Source of the DNA: Paucibacter sp. B2R-40
GTDB taxonomy: Bacteria; Pseudomonadota; Gammaproteobacteria; Burkholderiales; Burkholderiaceae_C
Reading direction: 5' to 3'
Assembly: GCF_025717555.1 (NCBI RefSeq)
Contig: NZ_JAJIRP010000005.1
Coordinates: 62,001 to 126,000 of the forward strand
DNA: 64,000 nt
Shown here piece after piece: positions 18,356 to 27,437 of this stretch. A model generated the notes under the pieces. The model was not told the DNA's origin. It was given only the letters and a program-made list of their open reading frames with translations, and made no database searches. Each line of letters begins with the position of its first letter. Positions within the stretch are counted from its first letter, which is position 1. The position numbers and the translations under genes were made by a program.

Positions 18356-18977
18356 CAGGGCAGGCCGAGGGCTGGGTCTTTGCGAACGCGTCCAGCGCCA
18401 TGCAATTCCTGAACACCCGCATCACTTCGGGCACATGCTCGAGACGGCAGTCAAAGCGCTGCGCATTGAAGATCTGCGGCACCAGCACGCAGTCGGCCAG
18501 GCCCGGCGTATCACCATGGCAGAACTGACCGGCGCCCGACTTCAGGCGCAACTCCACCACCTCCAGCCCGGTCTCGACCCAGTGCCGGTACCAGCGGTTC
18601 TTGTTGTCCTCGTCCAGGCCCAGATCTTTGCTGAGGTAGCGCAAGACGCGCAGATTATTGAGCGGGTGAATCTCGCAGGCGATGTCCTGCGCCAGCGCGC
18701 GCACCTGGGCGCGGCCCAAGGCGTCGACGGGCAGCAGGGGCGGCTGGGGGTGGGTTTCATCGAGGTATTCGATGATGGCCATGGACTGGCTGATCAGCGC
18801 GTCGCCGTCACGCAGCAGCGGCACCAGCTTGGACAGCGAGGCGCTGACATAGGCCGGATCGAACTGCTCGTTCTTGGCCAGATGGACGGCACGGTAGTCG
18901 TATTCCAGGCCTTTGAGCGCCAGCGCAATGCGCACGCGGTAAGAAGCCGAGGAGCGAAAATAATTGAAGAGTTCCAT
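18345..18977 (-). CDS. maiA: Maleylacetoacetate isomerase / zeta-class glutathione S-transferase
   Basis: This 210-residue protein begins MELFNYFRSSASYRVRIAL. That is the zeta GST signature, with the catalytic SSxS-type serines, followed by an ALKGLEY thioredoxin-fold segment and the ISQSMAIIEYLDE glutathione site. The reaction is glutathione-dependent isomerisation of maleylacetoacetate or maleylpyruvate in aromatic catabolism. Length matches the family. The ATG at 18977 was preferred over an ATG at 18995 because the family starts directly with the beta-strand; neither has a strong ribosome site. It diverges from the Nudix gene across 52 bp. Confidence 0.92.
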   Translation of the reverse strand: MELFNYFRSSASYRVRIALALKGLEYDYRAVHLAKNEQFDPAYVSASLSKLVPLLRDGDALISQSMAIIEYLDETHPQPPLLPVDALGRAQVRALAQDIACEIHPLNNLRVLRYLSKDLGLDEDNKNRWYRHWVETGLEVVELRLKSGAGQFCHGDTPGLADCVLVPQIFNAQRFDCRLEHVPEVMRVFRNCMALDAFAKTQPSACPDAE

Positions 18978-19029
18978 GGGTCGTGATGATGCCATGAGTG
19001 TTTCACTTGTGGCCGCTAAACTGACGTCC

Positions 19030-19578
19030 ATGTGGAACCCCAGACGCTTCAAACATTGCCCCAGCTGCGGTGCCGCAGTCGAGTACTTGGTGCCGGCGGA
19101 CGACAACCGCGAACGCGCCACCTGCACGGCCTGCGCCAGCATTCATTACGAAAACCCGATCAATGTGGTGGGCACCCTGCCCGTCTTCGGTGAGCAGGTG
19201 CTGCTGTGCCGCCGCGCGATCGAGCCGCGCCACGGTTTTTGGACCTTGCCGGCGGGGTTTTTAGAGTTGGGCGAAACCGCAGCCGAGGGCGCACAGCGCG
19301 AGACCGATGAAGAAGCCGGCGCGCAAATCGAGTTGCAGCCGCTCTACTGCTTGATGAATGTGGTCAAGGTCGGACAGATTCATCTGTACTACCGCGCGCG
19401 CCTCCTGTCGGATCAATTCAATCCGGGGCCGGAGACACTCGAAGCCAAACTCTTCCATGAGCATGAAATCCCCTGGGACGAATTGGCCTTTCGCACCGTG
19501 CGGGAGACTTTGAAGCACTTTTTTGAGGACCGAAGGCTGGGCCGACCGTTTGAGTTGCACTGCGGCGATATTGGCTGA
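19030..19578 (+). CDS. Nudix hydrolase with N-terminal zinc ribbon
   Basis: This 182-residue protein carries the Nudix box GFLELGETAAEGAQRETDEE near residues 76-95, which binds Mg2+ for pyrophosphate hydrolysis. An N-terminal zinc ribbon has two cysteine pairs (CPSC near residue 10 and CTAC about 25 residues later), as in NudC-like and related ADP-ribose/NADH pyrophosphatases. Substrate is unknown. The start at 19030 (MWNPRRFKHCPSCG) places the zinc ribbon at the N terminus; an ATG at 18994 is possible but would run into the divergent maiA 5' region. Confidence 0.9.
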   Translation: MWNPRRFKHCPSCGAAVEYLVPADDNRERATCTACASIHYENPINVVGTLPVFGEQVLLCRRAIEPRHGFWTLPAGFLELGETAAEGAQRETDEEAGAQIELQPLYCLMNVVKVGQIHLYYRARLLSDQFNPGPETLEAKLFHEHEIPWDELAFRTVRETLKHFFEDRRLGRPFELHCGDIG

Positions 19579-19590
19579 AAGCCCCAGCCA

Positions 19591-20103
19591 CTAATCCGTC
19601 CACAAGCGTTCCACCAACTCACCCACCTCCAGCGGCGCACCCGGTCGCGAAGCTGCCTTCCACTCGGCCGGCGCCGGGGCCAAGCGCTTGGATTCCTTGC
19701 CGCTCCAGGTCGCCACTTTCAATGCAAACACCACCGGGCCCTTGACTGCTTCGAAAGGTACAACGGCCCTGAGCTTGCTGCCGAGTTGTTGCTTCAACGC
19801 CAAGTCCAACATGGTGTCAAAGTCCAGCCAGACATTCGACCGCAGGCCGGGCCGCACGGCCACGACGATAAAGCCGCCTACCGATTGCTGCACGCCGCTG
19901 GCGACGACCGCCTCGCCTGCTGCCGCCCCAAGCGCCCGGACGTAGGCGGCCATGGCATCGATATTGGGCACGCGCTCTTCAAGCACAGCGCTTGGCTGCA
20001 GCAAAACGACATTGAAATTCGTGAGGGGCGGTGCGGCCCGCGCAGCGCCCGCAAAGACAAGCACCAGCAACTGCAACAGCCGAAAAAATGGGGTCAGGTT
20101 CAT
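19591..20103 (-). CDS. Exported protein of unknown function downstream of lapD
   Basis: This 170-residue protein starts with a signal peptide (MNLTPFFRLLQLLVLVFAGAARA, cleavage likely after ARA). The mature part has a hydrophobic strand-rich core (GGFIVVAVRPGLRSNVWLDF) and no motif I recognise. It lies 54 bp downstream of lapD on the same strand, so it may be the last gene of a lapG-lapD operon and act in the periplasm. The ATG at 20103 follows GGAAAA. No function is proposed. Confidence 0.72.
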   Translation of the reverse strand: MNLTPFFRLLQLLVLVFAGAARAAPPLTNFNVVLLQPSAVLEERVPNIDAMAAYVRALGAAAGEAVVASGVQQSVGGFIVVAVRPGLRSNVWLDFDTMLDLALKQQLGSKLRAVVPFEAVKGPVVFALKVATWSGKESKRLAPAPAEWKAASRPGAPLEVGELVERLWTD

Positions 20104-20157
20104 TTGTTTTCCAGCCAAAGGACTCGGCCGCAAGCAGCGAGACCCCAATCCTCAGCT

Positions 20158-22077
20158 TTACTGACTCAAACGCGCCGTCGCCCAAGGCCCGGTCACGCCG
20201 TCCAGCTCGCAATCCCACAGCGCCTGCACATCCATGCCGTCGCGCAGCCCCTCGGCATAGACCTTCAGCGCCAAGCTGCGCAACATCACCAACATGCCGC
20301 GCACAAATGCGGCCCGCGCCGCATCTCCCGACACGCCGGTGACGACCGCAACATCGAGCTTGACGTAGTCCAAGCCCGCTTGATAGAGCCGGTCCACTTG
20401 CGCCAGCCCGGCGCCGGCATGCTCAAGCCCCAGCTTGACGCCCAGCGGACGCAACTGCCGGCCCATTTCGAACAGCAAATCAAAGTGGTTGAGGGCAGCA
20501 CTCTCGGCCAACTCCAGACCGAGCTTGCGGGCGGCCTGGGGCGCATGGAAGATTTGATCCCGCAGGCGCGCGACAAAACTGCCGTCCAACAAAGAGGCCG
20601 GTGCAATATTGACGCAGCGCTGCTGGCCGTCTTTGGCGATCGCCTCCAGGGCCAGCGAGACCGCCAGCAAATCCACATCGGCCGTCAAACGGCTGCGCAC
20701 CGCCAGCGGCAACCAGCGCGTGGCCGGCTCGAATTCGCCGGCTACTTCCAACTGCAATTGCAGCGGGCATTCCAGATGCAGGATCCGGCCCTCTCGGTCC
20801 AAGACCGGGTATTGCAGCAATTTGCCGCGCCGGCCCGCCAAGGCTTCGCTGATCTGAGAGCGCCAAGCACGCTCGCCCTGCACACGTTGCTGCAAACTGC
20901 CCGCATTGATGGACTCGACCACAAAGCCGGTTTGATTCTCGGCCCTTGCCAAGGCCGCGTCGGCCTCGCCAAACCACCGGCCGGCGGCCGACTCGCGCGG
21001 TAAATTGACGGCGCCTAGTGCGAGCTGAATACCGCTGCCAAAAGCCGGCAGGCTGGCAGCCAAGGCGTCAGACAAGGCCTGCGCCGTCTCGGCTGCCACA
21101 TCGGGTGCGGGCAGCCACAGGGCGAAATCGGCGCCGTTGAGCCTGCCCGCTAGGCAGCCACGCACGCGCTCCGGATAAGCCATCACCGCCTTGGCCATGG
21201 TTTGCAGGGCCTGGTCCACCGCCGGGCGGCCCAGGCGCTGATTGAGGCCGGCCAGATCACGTAGCCGCACCAGCACCAAACCGGCATGCAGCGGCCCTTC
21301 GTCGCGGGTCAGGGCCGAGTCCAACTCGGCCAGAAAGTGCTTGCGCGAACTCATGCCGGTAAGCGGATCGCAATGCGCCTGGATGCGCAGCACTTGCAGC
21401 TGATCGGCCTGCGCCTCGAACATGCTCTTGACGCGCAAGACCATCGCGTTCATCGCCTGCGTCAGCCCCTTGAGCTCGGGCACATGGGACTCTTCAATGA
21501 TTTGAAAGCTGCCGTCGACCACCGCGCGCGCCTGCGCCACGGCGTTGTCCAACGGGCGGCGAATGCGGTGCAGTGCCAGATAAGCGCCCACGCTGGCCAG
21601 CAGACCGAGCGCGCCCAGCAGCATGCTGATGCGGGTCAGGCTGCGCCATAACTCGTCATGTGCGTAAGCAGAATGCGAGAGGACCTCGACCGAACCGATC
21701 GCGTTCCAGCCATTCGAGACTTGGGCCACGCCGGGTTGGACCGCGATAGGCAGCAGGTCGATAAACCAAGCCGGCGCGCTGCCGGGCCGCTCATTGGTAC
21801 GGCGCTCGAACGCGAGCTTGCCGTCGGCCTTGCGCCAGATCACGCTTTGGTAGTAGCCGGTATCGAACTGCGCCGAGATCAGCAATTCCATCAACTCCGC
21901 ATCGCCATGCTGCTGCGACAGAGCCAGCGCCAGCGCGGCCGCGTTGTCGCTGTTCTTGATTTGCAGCTGGGTTTGCAGCAGTTGCCGGGTCGAATAGGTG
22001 GACACGGCGACGCTGCCGGCCAAAGCCAGCAAGACCGCACCCAACACCAGCAACCAGACTTGACGCATCAAGGACAT
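20158..22077 (-). CDS. lapD: LapD-type inner-membrane cyclic di-GMP receptor (degenerate GGDEF and EAL domains)
   Basis: This 639-residue protein follows the LapD plan. It has an N-terminal membrane helix (MSLMRQVWLLVLGAVLLALA), a periplasmic domain of about 120 residues, a second helix (ISMLLGALGLLASVGAYLAL), HAMP, GGDEF and EAL. The periplasmic end GWNAIGSVEVLSHSAYAHDE resembles the GW...H motif of the LapG-binding output domain. The GGDEF site reads GRLNGADF and the EAL site YPVLDREGR, both degenerate, as expected of a receptor rather than an enzyme. Known LapD binds cyclic di-GMP and sequesters the LapG protease, so surface adhesins stay attached. Its gene lies 31 bp after lapG. Confidence 0.92.
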   Translation of the reverse strand: MSLMRQVWLLVLGAVLLALAGSVAVSTYSTRQLLQTQLQIKNSDNAAALALALSQQHGDAELMELLISAQFDTGYYQSVIWRKADGKLAFERRTNERPGSAPAWFIDLLPIAVQPGVAQVSNGWNAIGSVEVLSHSAYAHDELWRSLTRISMLLGALGLLASVGAYLALHRIRRPLDNAVAQARAVVDGSFQIIEESHVPELKGLTQAMNAMVLRVKSMFEAQADQLQVLRIQAHCDPLTGMSSRKHFLAELDSALTRDEGPLHAGLVLVRLRDLAGLNQRLGRPAVDQALQTMAKAVMAYPERVRGCLAGRLNGADFALWLPAPDVAAETAQALSDALAASLPAFGSGIQLALGAVNLPRESAAGRWFGEADAALARAENQTGFVVESINAGSLQQRVQGERAWRSQISEALAGRRGKLLQYPVLDREGRILHLECPLQLQLEVAGEFEPATRWLPLAVRSRLTADVDLLAVSLALEAIAKDGQQRCVNIAPASLLDGSFVARLRDQIFHAPQAARKLGLELAESAALNHFDLLFEMGRQLRPLGVKLGLEHAGAGLAQVDRLYQAGLDYVKLDVAVVTGVSGDAARAAFVRGMLVMLRSLALKVYAEGLRDGMDVQALWDCELDGVTGPWATARLSQ

Positions 22078-22108
22078 GGCACATCCCAATCAAATGTATT
22101 CATCTTGT

Positions 22109-22798
22109 TCAAAAACCTTCCGCGCGGGCCTTGGCCAGCAATTCTCGCCACTGTGACAGCCTGACCATGGGGTCGCCGGCCGATGTAGCGCCGACCCCCT
22201 GCCACAGGCCCTCGCCATTGAAACTGAAGACCGGTTGCAAATCCGGCCGCTGCGACGCCGGGCGTACATCGGCAATCAGATTATCCAGAATCAAAGGCTC
22301 GGCCCCCGGCTCGGCATAGTAGGCCAGCACCATGTGCGCGAGCGAGCGCCCGCCCACCATGGCGCGCACATAGACCATGCGCAGCTTGGCCACCGGCGTG
22401 CCGGCCGCAATCAGACTCAGATACTTGGCAATCGCATAGTCCTCGCAATCGCCGCGGCCCTTGTCCAAGGCCTCCAAGGGGCTGGCCCAATAATCGGTCT
22501 TGCCCCAGACCTCCACATCATCATGGAACTCGATGCGGCGGTTCAAATAGCTGTTGAGCGCCGTCAGCCGCTGAGCTTCTTCAAGCGCGGCGGCGCGCTC
22601 AATCGCTTGCAGCAGCGCCTGCGCCTCCACGACGGTGCGCGGGTTGAACTTGGCCGCCGCCTCCAAAAACCTCGCATTGTCCAAGGCCGCGCAAGGCAAC
22701 AGCCACAACAAGCATGACAAGACAAAGGCCCCGAGCAGCCGGTCGCCACAGAGCCAGCGCGGCTTGTTCGAAAAGACTCTGCAGGTGAAAAGGGCCAT
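22109..22798 (-). CDS. lapG: LapG-type periplasmic transglutaminase-like cysteine protease
   Basis: This 229-residue protein has an N-terminal hydrophobic export segment (about 19-38) and a BTLCP fold. The catalytic triad is Cys118 (RGDCEDYA), His155 (LAHMVLAY) and Asp172 (LILDNL). The spacings of 37 and 17 residues are the same as I recall for Pseudomonas LapG (C135, H172, D189). Asp117 and Glu119 flank the cysteine, as in the calcium site of that protein. LapG cleaves RTX-type adhesins near their N terminus when LapD releases it. It is followed by lapD and is divergent from the HDOD gene. No large adhesin gene is in the window. Confidence 0.94.
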   Translation of the reverse strand: MALFTCRVFSNKPRWLCGDRLLGAFVLSCLLWLLPCAALDNARFLEAAAKFNPRTVVEAQALLQAIERAAALEEAQRLTALNSYLNRRIEFHDDVEVWGKTDYWASPLEALDKGRGDCEDYAIAKYLSLIAAGTPVAKLRMVYVRAMVGGRSLAHMVLAYYAEPGAEPLILDNLIADVRPASQRPDLQPVFSFNGEGLWQGVGATSAGDPMVRLSQWRELLAKARAEGF

Positions 22799-22932
22799 GC
22801 TTTAGCAGATGCGCCCTCGCTTGGAGAGCAATAATCGTTCGGGGCTGGACAGACTATGCTGATAATGCAAAGCACTTTACAGCTTGTGCATCCGGCCCAT
22901 CCCTGAAGTCGCGCCTAATTCACCGCCCATCC

Positions 22933-23796
22933 ATGAGCATCCCGTCCATCCGCCAAGAAATTGACAGTTCGCGCAAGAGTGGTGTGCTCAAGACCATCCT
23001 GATCCCGCCCTGCCCCGAGTTACTGGCGCGCCTGCAGCAGGCGATGGCGCAGGCCCAGCCCGACCTGAACGAAGTGGCGCGCATTGCGGCCAGCGATGTG
23101 GCGATGTCGGCGATATTGCTGCGCATGGCCAACAGTCCTGTCCACATTGCCGACGGCATGCCCTGCAACACCGTGGGCCAAGCGATGACGCGCATCGGCC
23201 TGAAGGAAACCACGGCCATCATGACGGGCTTTTTGCTGAAGAACGCAATTCCCGTCAACAGCCCGCAGCTGGCGCGCTTTTGGGAGCGCTCGGCCAAGCG
23301 CGCCACAGCCATGGCTTTTGTGGCGCGGCAGTTGCCCGGCATTTCAGTCGATTTGGCCCATACCTACGGCTTGTTTTGCCATGTCGGCATGCCGGTCTTG
23401 CTGCAATGCGTGCGCGGCTATGGCTCGACCATGGTGGAGGCCTCGGCCCGCGTCGACCGCTCCTATATCGCCACCGAAAACGCCAACCACCGCACCGACC
23501 ATGCGGTGGCCGGCGCCTTGCTGGCGCGCGCCTGGAATATGGCGCCGGAGTTGATGGCCGCCATCCGCCTGCATCACGACCTGCTGTCGCTGGGCGACAA
23601 GCAGGTGGAACCCGAGGTGCACACCTTGATTGCGGCGGGCCTGATTGCCGAGCATTTGATGCGTTTGCACGAGGGCCTGCCCGAAGACGCCGACTGGATC
23701 GCCCATGCCCCCCAGGCACTGGCATGGCTCAACGCCAGCCTGGCCGACGTCGAGCAATGGGACGATTTGCTGCGGCCGATTCTGGATGACTTGTAA
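22933..23796 (+). CDS. HDOD-domain signalling protein
   Basis: This 287-residue protein consists of one HDOD domain, an HD-like fold usually without hydrolase activity. Typical features are PPCPELLARLQQAMAQ near residue 26, SDVAMSAILLRMANSP, GLKETTAIMTGFLLKNA, and WERSAKRATAMAFVARQL. YGLFCHVGMPVLL and IRLHHDLLSLG mark the HD-like helices. HDOD proteins often work in signalling or cyclic di-GMP networks. The gene is divergent from lapG across 134 bp. No clear ribosome site precedes the ATG. Confidence 0.9.
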   Translation: MSIPSIRQEIDSSRKSGVLKTILIPPCPELLARLQQAMAQAQPDLNEVARIAASDVAMSAILLRMANSPVHIADGMPCNTVGQAMTRIGLKETTAIMTGFLLKNAIPVNSPQLARFWERSAKRATAMAFVARQLPGISVDLAHTYGLFCHVGMPVLLQCVRGYGSTMVEASARVDRSYIATENANHRTDHAVAGALLARAWNMAPELMAAIRLHHDLLSLGDKQVEPEVHTLIAAGLIAEHLMRLHEGLPEDADWIAHAPQALAWLNASLADVEQWDDLLRPILDDL

Positions 23797-23876
23797 GCGC
23801 ATGGTGCAGCCCGCGACTGCCATGCTCTTGCCCTAAATCAAAGCCGAGTAGCGCTTGCGATCACAGAATTGAGATC

Positions 23877-25655
23877 ATGCAGCGACTCAACAGCCCCCTC
23901 GATCAAGCTCCTCCCGCCCGCAACGTGGAGTCGGCAACTCAGCGCCTGGACCGTCTTCTGCACGCCAGTGCCGCCCCTTTGACGACCGGCCTGTCCCCGG
24001 TGGCGCTGGCCCTGGGCGTGGCAGACTGGGCTTGGCATTTGGGCGTCTCGCCCGGCAGGCAAATGGAACTGATGGGCTTGGGCGTGCAACTCGCGACACA
24101 GACCCTCAAAGACAGCCTGCCCGGCGCCGAAAGATCCGCCGGGGCTGCGACCGGGAGCCTTGACGAAGACCCGCGTTTTCGCCACCCGGCTTGGGCCCAA
24201 TGGCCGTTCAGCGCCTTGCGCAGCGGGTTTCGGCAGAGCGAGACCTTCTGGCGCGAAGCCGCGCAGATGCCGGGCATGAGTGCCCACCATGCGGAGATGA
24301 CACAGTTCTTCGCCCGCCAAGCCTTGAATATGCTGGCTCCGGCCAACTGGCTCGCGACCAATCCGGTGGTGTTGCACGACGCACTGGCCAGCCAGGGCGC
24401 ACATTTGGCTCAAGGTGCACGACATTTTTTGGAGGACATCAGCGGCACCGCTGCAGCGGCACCACGGCAGCATGTGCCCGGCCGCGATGTCGCCATCACA
24501 CCGGGTGAGGTGGTGATGCGTAACCATTTGGTCGAGCTGATCCGCTACAAGCCACAAACTGCCCAGGTCCACCCCGAGCCGCTGCTGATCGTGCCGTCTT
24601 GGATCATGAAGTACTACATCCTCGATCTGTCGCCGCACAACTCGATGGTGCGCTATCTGGTCGAGCAGGGTCATCAGGTCTATATGCTGTCTTGGCGCAA
24701 CCCCGACGCCAGCGACCATGAACTGAGCATGAGCGACTATCTGCGCCTGGGCATATTTGAAGCGCTGCGGGCGATTGGCCAAATTCACGGCAAGGCACGC
24801 GCCGTCCACGCAATGGGTTACTGCCTCGGTGGTACCTTGCTTGCCATCGCCGCTGCAGCGCTTGCCCGCCGCGGCGAGCGCAGCATCGCCGGCGCAGAAC
24901 TTTTGCCGGCGCTGAGTTCACTGACGCTGCTGGCGGCGCAGACTGATTTTTCAGAGCCGGGCGAGTTGGGACTCTTCATCGACGAAAGCCAGATCGGCTA
25001 TGTGAATGAAATCACCCGCGGCAAGGGCTATTTGACCGGCGAGCAAATGGCCGGCTCCTTCCAGTTCTTGCACTCCCAAGATCTTGTTTGGACTCGCCGT
25101 ATGCGCGAGTACCTGATGGGTGAGCGCGAGCCGCGTTCCGATCTGATGGACTGGAATGCCGACACCACCCGGATGCCGGCCCGCATGCATCACGAGTACC
25201 TCAGCGCACTCTACCTGCACAACGCTTTAGCCACCAGCAGCTACCGGGTCGAGGGCCGCAGCGTCTCGCTGGGCGATATCGAAGTGCCCATCTTCCTGGT
25301 CGGCACCGAGCGGGACCATGTCTCGCCTTGGGCGTCGGTCTACAAGCTGCACAACTTGTGCGAGGCCGAAATTACTTTCGTGTTGACCAGCGGTGGCCAC
25401 AACGCCGGCATCATCTCCGAGCCAGGCCACGCCGGGCGCAGCTACAAGTTGGATACCCGGCCGCGTCACGGCGCCTGGGTACCGCAGCAAGAATGGGGCC
25501 AGGGCTTGGATGCGATCAGCGGTTCTTGGTGGCCGGCCTGGCATGACTGGCTGGCTGCCCGCTCCTCCCCCAAAGTCAAACCTCAGGCGACGCCAGCAAA
25601 CATGCGCTTGGGCGCAGCGCCGGGCGACTATGTACGCCAGTGCTATTCAGACTGA
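23877..25655 (+). CDS. phaC2: Second PHA synthase-like enzyme
   Basis: This 592-residue paralogue of PhaC has an intact triad: lipase box GYCLGGT with Cys316, Asp in GTERDHVSPWASVY and His in TSGGHNAGIISEPGH. The N-terminal region differs from PhaC at 15491-17227, but the core blocks (YYILDLSPHNSMVRYLVEQG, SWRNPD) are shared. It may use other hydroxyacyl-CoA substrates. Unlike phaC it is not followed by phaA/phaB. Its last 26 bp overlap a PaaK-like adenylating enzyme. The ATG at 23877 lies about 80 bp after the HDOD gene. Confidence 0.92.
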   Translation: MQRLNSPLDQAPPARNVESATQRLDRLLHASAAPLTTGLSPVALALGVADWAWHLGVSPGRQMELMGLGVQLATQTLKDSLPGAERSAGAATGSLDEDPRFRHPAWAQWPFSALRSGFRQSETFWREAAQMPGMSAHHAEMTQFFARQALNMLAPANWLATNPVVLHDALASQGAHLAQGARHFLEDISGTAAAAPRQHVPGRDVAITPGEVVMRNHLVELIRYKPQTAQVHPEPLLIVPSWIMKYYILDLSPHNSMVRYLVEQGHQVYMLSWRNPDASDHELSMSDYLRLGIFEALRAIGQIHGKARAVHAMGYCLGGTLLAIAAAALARRGERSIAGAELLPALSSLTLLAAQTDFSEPGELGLFIDESQIGYVNEITRGKGYLTGEQMAGSFQFLHSQDLVWTRRMREYLMGEREPRSDLMDWNADTTRMPARMHHEYLSALYLHNALATSSYRVEGRSVSLGDIEVPIFLVGTERDHVSPWASVYKLHNLCEAEITFVLTSGGHNAGIISEPGHAGRSYKLDTRPRHGAWVPQQEWGQGLDAISGSWWPAWHDWLAARSSPKVKPQATPANMRLGAAPGDYVRQCYSD

Positions 25656-26973
25656 GCGCATTGCTGACTTGCAAAGCCAGCGGCTGCAAGCGCTGCTGCG
25701 CGCCGCACAGGCGACGCCTTTCTATCGCCCATTGCTGCAGGGCTGCCAACTCAACCGACTGAGCCTGCAAGCGCTGCCGGTGGTCAACAAGACCGCGCTG
25801 ATGCAGAACTTTGAGCAGCATGTCAGCGACCCACAACTCAAACTGCCTGACTTGCAAACGCTATGCCAAGACGCCAGCCGCATTGCCGAGAGTTACCTCG
25901 GCCGCTACACCGTCTGGGAAAGCTCGGGCAGCAGCGGTCAGCCCGGCATCTATGTGCAGGATCAGGCCGCGATGGCCGTCTATGAAAACTTGGAGGCCAC
26001 GCGCCGCCACTCTCCGAGGCCCTGGGCCCGGCTGTGGGACCCGCTCTACCTGAGCGAGCGTTTCGCCTTTGTTGGCGCCTTGGGCGGCACAAAGGGCGGG
26101 CATTTCGCCAGCCATGTGTCGGTGCAACGCCTGCGTCGCGCTCAGCCTTGGATGACGCACCAGTGGCGCAGCTTCTCCATCCTGCAATCCACGCCCGCGC
26201 TGCTCGCTCAGTTGGACGCCTTCGCCCCCAACATCATCGCCACCTATCCGACCGCAGCGCTGCTGCTGGCAGAGGAATACGAGCGTGGCGCCCTGCACTG
26301 CCGGCCGCAAGAAATCTGGACCGGCGGCGAAACACTCAGCGCCACGATGCGCAAGCGCATCGAGTGCGCCTTCGGCTGCCCGCTGCGCAATAGCTATGGT
26401 GCCTCGGAGTTCTTGCCGCTGGCCTGGGAATGCGCACAGGGTCATCTGCACCTCAACGCCGACTGGGTGATTCTGGAGCCGGTCGACGCGCAATACCGAC
26501 CCACACCCTTGGGCCAAACCTCCCACACCACTTTGCTGACGAATCTGGCCAATCATGTGCAGCCGCTGATCCGTTTTGACATCGGCGACAGCGTCACAGT
26601 GGCCGCCGAGCTTTGCGACTGCGGTTCGGCCCTGCCGGTGCTGGAGGTACAGGGTCGGCGTGACGACATGCTCTATCTGCCTGATCGCACGGGCGGACGC
26701 TTGGCGCTGCTGCCGCTGGCTTTGACGACAGTGCTGGAAGACGAAGCCGAGCTGTTTGACTTCCAGCTCCAGCAGCTCGGCCCGACTGCGCTGCGCCTGT
26801 GCCTCAGTGCCAAGACCGATCACAGCCGGCCGGCACGCGAGCGCTGCCGCCACGTGCTGCGCAACTTTTTGCTGGCGCAGGGCTGTGCTGACATATCCTT
26901 GAGCATCTGCTGCAGCCAAGCCTTCAAGCTCGGGCGCAGCGGCAAGCTAAAGCGCATCCTGGCTTTGCCCTGA
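25630..26973 (+). CDS. PaaK/CapK-like adenylate-forming enzyme
   Basis: This 447-residue protein is a phenylacetate-CoA ligase (PaaK/CapK)-type member of the ANL superfamily. Visible motifs are SSGSSGQPGIYV near residue 100 (phosphate loop), IWTGGETLSATMRKRI, NSYGASEFLPLAWEC (acceptor motif), IRFDIGDSV, and the C-terminal GRSGKLKRI lysine. It should activate a carboxylic acid with ATP; the substrate is unknown. The chosen ATG at 25630 lies inside the end of phaC2, a 26-bp overlap that argues for translational coupling and a shared function. The frame is open further upstream, but only within phaC2. Confidence 0.85.
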   Translation: MYASAIQTERIADLQSQRLQALLRAAQATPFYRPLLQGCQLNRLSLQALPVVNKTALMQNFEQHVSDPQLKLPDLQTLCQDASRIAESYLGRYTVWESSGSSGQPGIYVQDQAAMAVYENLEATRRHSPRPWARLWDPLYLSERFAFVGALGGTKGGHFASHVSVQRLRRAQPWMTHQWRSFSILQSTPALLAQLDAFAPNIIATYPTAALLLAEEYERGALHCRPQEIWTGGETLSATMRKRIECAFGCPLRNSYGASEFLPLAWECAQGHLHLNADWVILEPVDAQYRPTPLGQTSHTTLLTNLANHVQPLIRFDIGDSVTVAAELCDCGSALPVLEVQGRRDDMLYLPDRTGGRLALLPLALTTVLEDEAELFDFQLQQLGPTALRLCLSAKTDHSRPARERCRHVLRNFLLAQGCADISLSICCSQAFKLGRSGKLKRILALP

Positions 26974-27011
26974 GCGCTGCGCCCCCCCAAAAACCCCAAG
27001 GCTCCGCCCTC

Positions 27012-27341
27012 ATGAACAAACATCTCCATGCCCGCCTCAAGCGGCTGTCCGGCCTGACGGCCGCGCTCAGCCTGTTGACGACGCCGGCATCCGCGAATCA
27101 GCAACTGGCGGCCGATATGGGCTGCTACAACTGTCACGGCAGCCCAGCACTCAAAAATGCGCCGTCCATGGCGCGCTTGGCCGAGCATGCCGCCAAGGCA
27201 CGCGGTGACGATGAAGCGCTGAAAAAACGGGCGGAAAAGCTGCGGGCGACCTCGGCGCTGCATCCAATCGCGGTGCACGAGCGGCTCAGCCCCGAAGCGG
27301 CCGAGCTGCTCGTGCGCTGGCTCAGCGAAGGCGCCAAGTAG
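27012..27341 (+). CDS. Small c-type cytochrome, exported
   Basis: This 109-residue protein has a signal peptide (cleavage likely after ASA near residue 28) and one haem-binding motif, CYNCH, about 10 residues into the mature chain. The rest is helical, as in class I cytochromes c, with a C-terminal helix EAAELLVRWLSEGAK. No methionine follows the haem motif in the usual place for the sixth ligand; HPIAVHERL supplies histidines instead. It lies 38 bp after the PaaK-like gene and may be cotranscribed. Electron partner is unknown. Confidence 0.87.
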   Translation: MNKHLHARLKRLSGLTAALSLLTTPASANQQLAADMGCYNCHGSPALKNAPSMARLAEHAAKARGDDEALKKRAEKLRATSALHPIAVHERLSPEAAELLVRWLSEGAK

Positions 27342-27437
27342 GGCTCTTGAACAAAGCCAGCCGAGGGCAACTACACGCCCCCTCGCCACGCGCGACGGCC
27401 CGGATCCTCCACCAACGGCCCTCAGCGCTCATCCACT

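Noticed and set aside
23877-25655. Reading phaC2 as a plain duplicate of phaC
   Set aside because: N-terminal and several core segments diverge strongly and the context differs, so it is an older paralogue rather than a recent copy.
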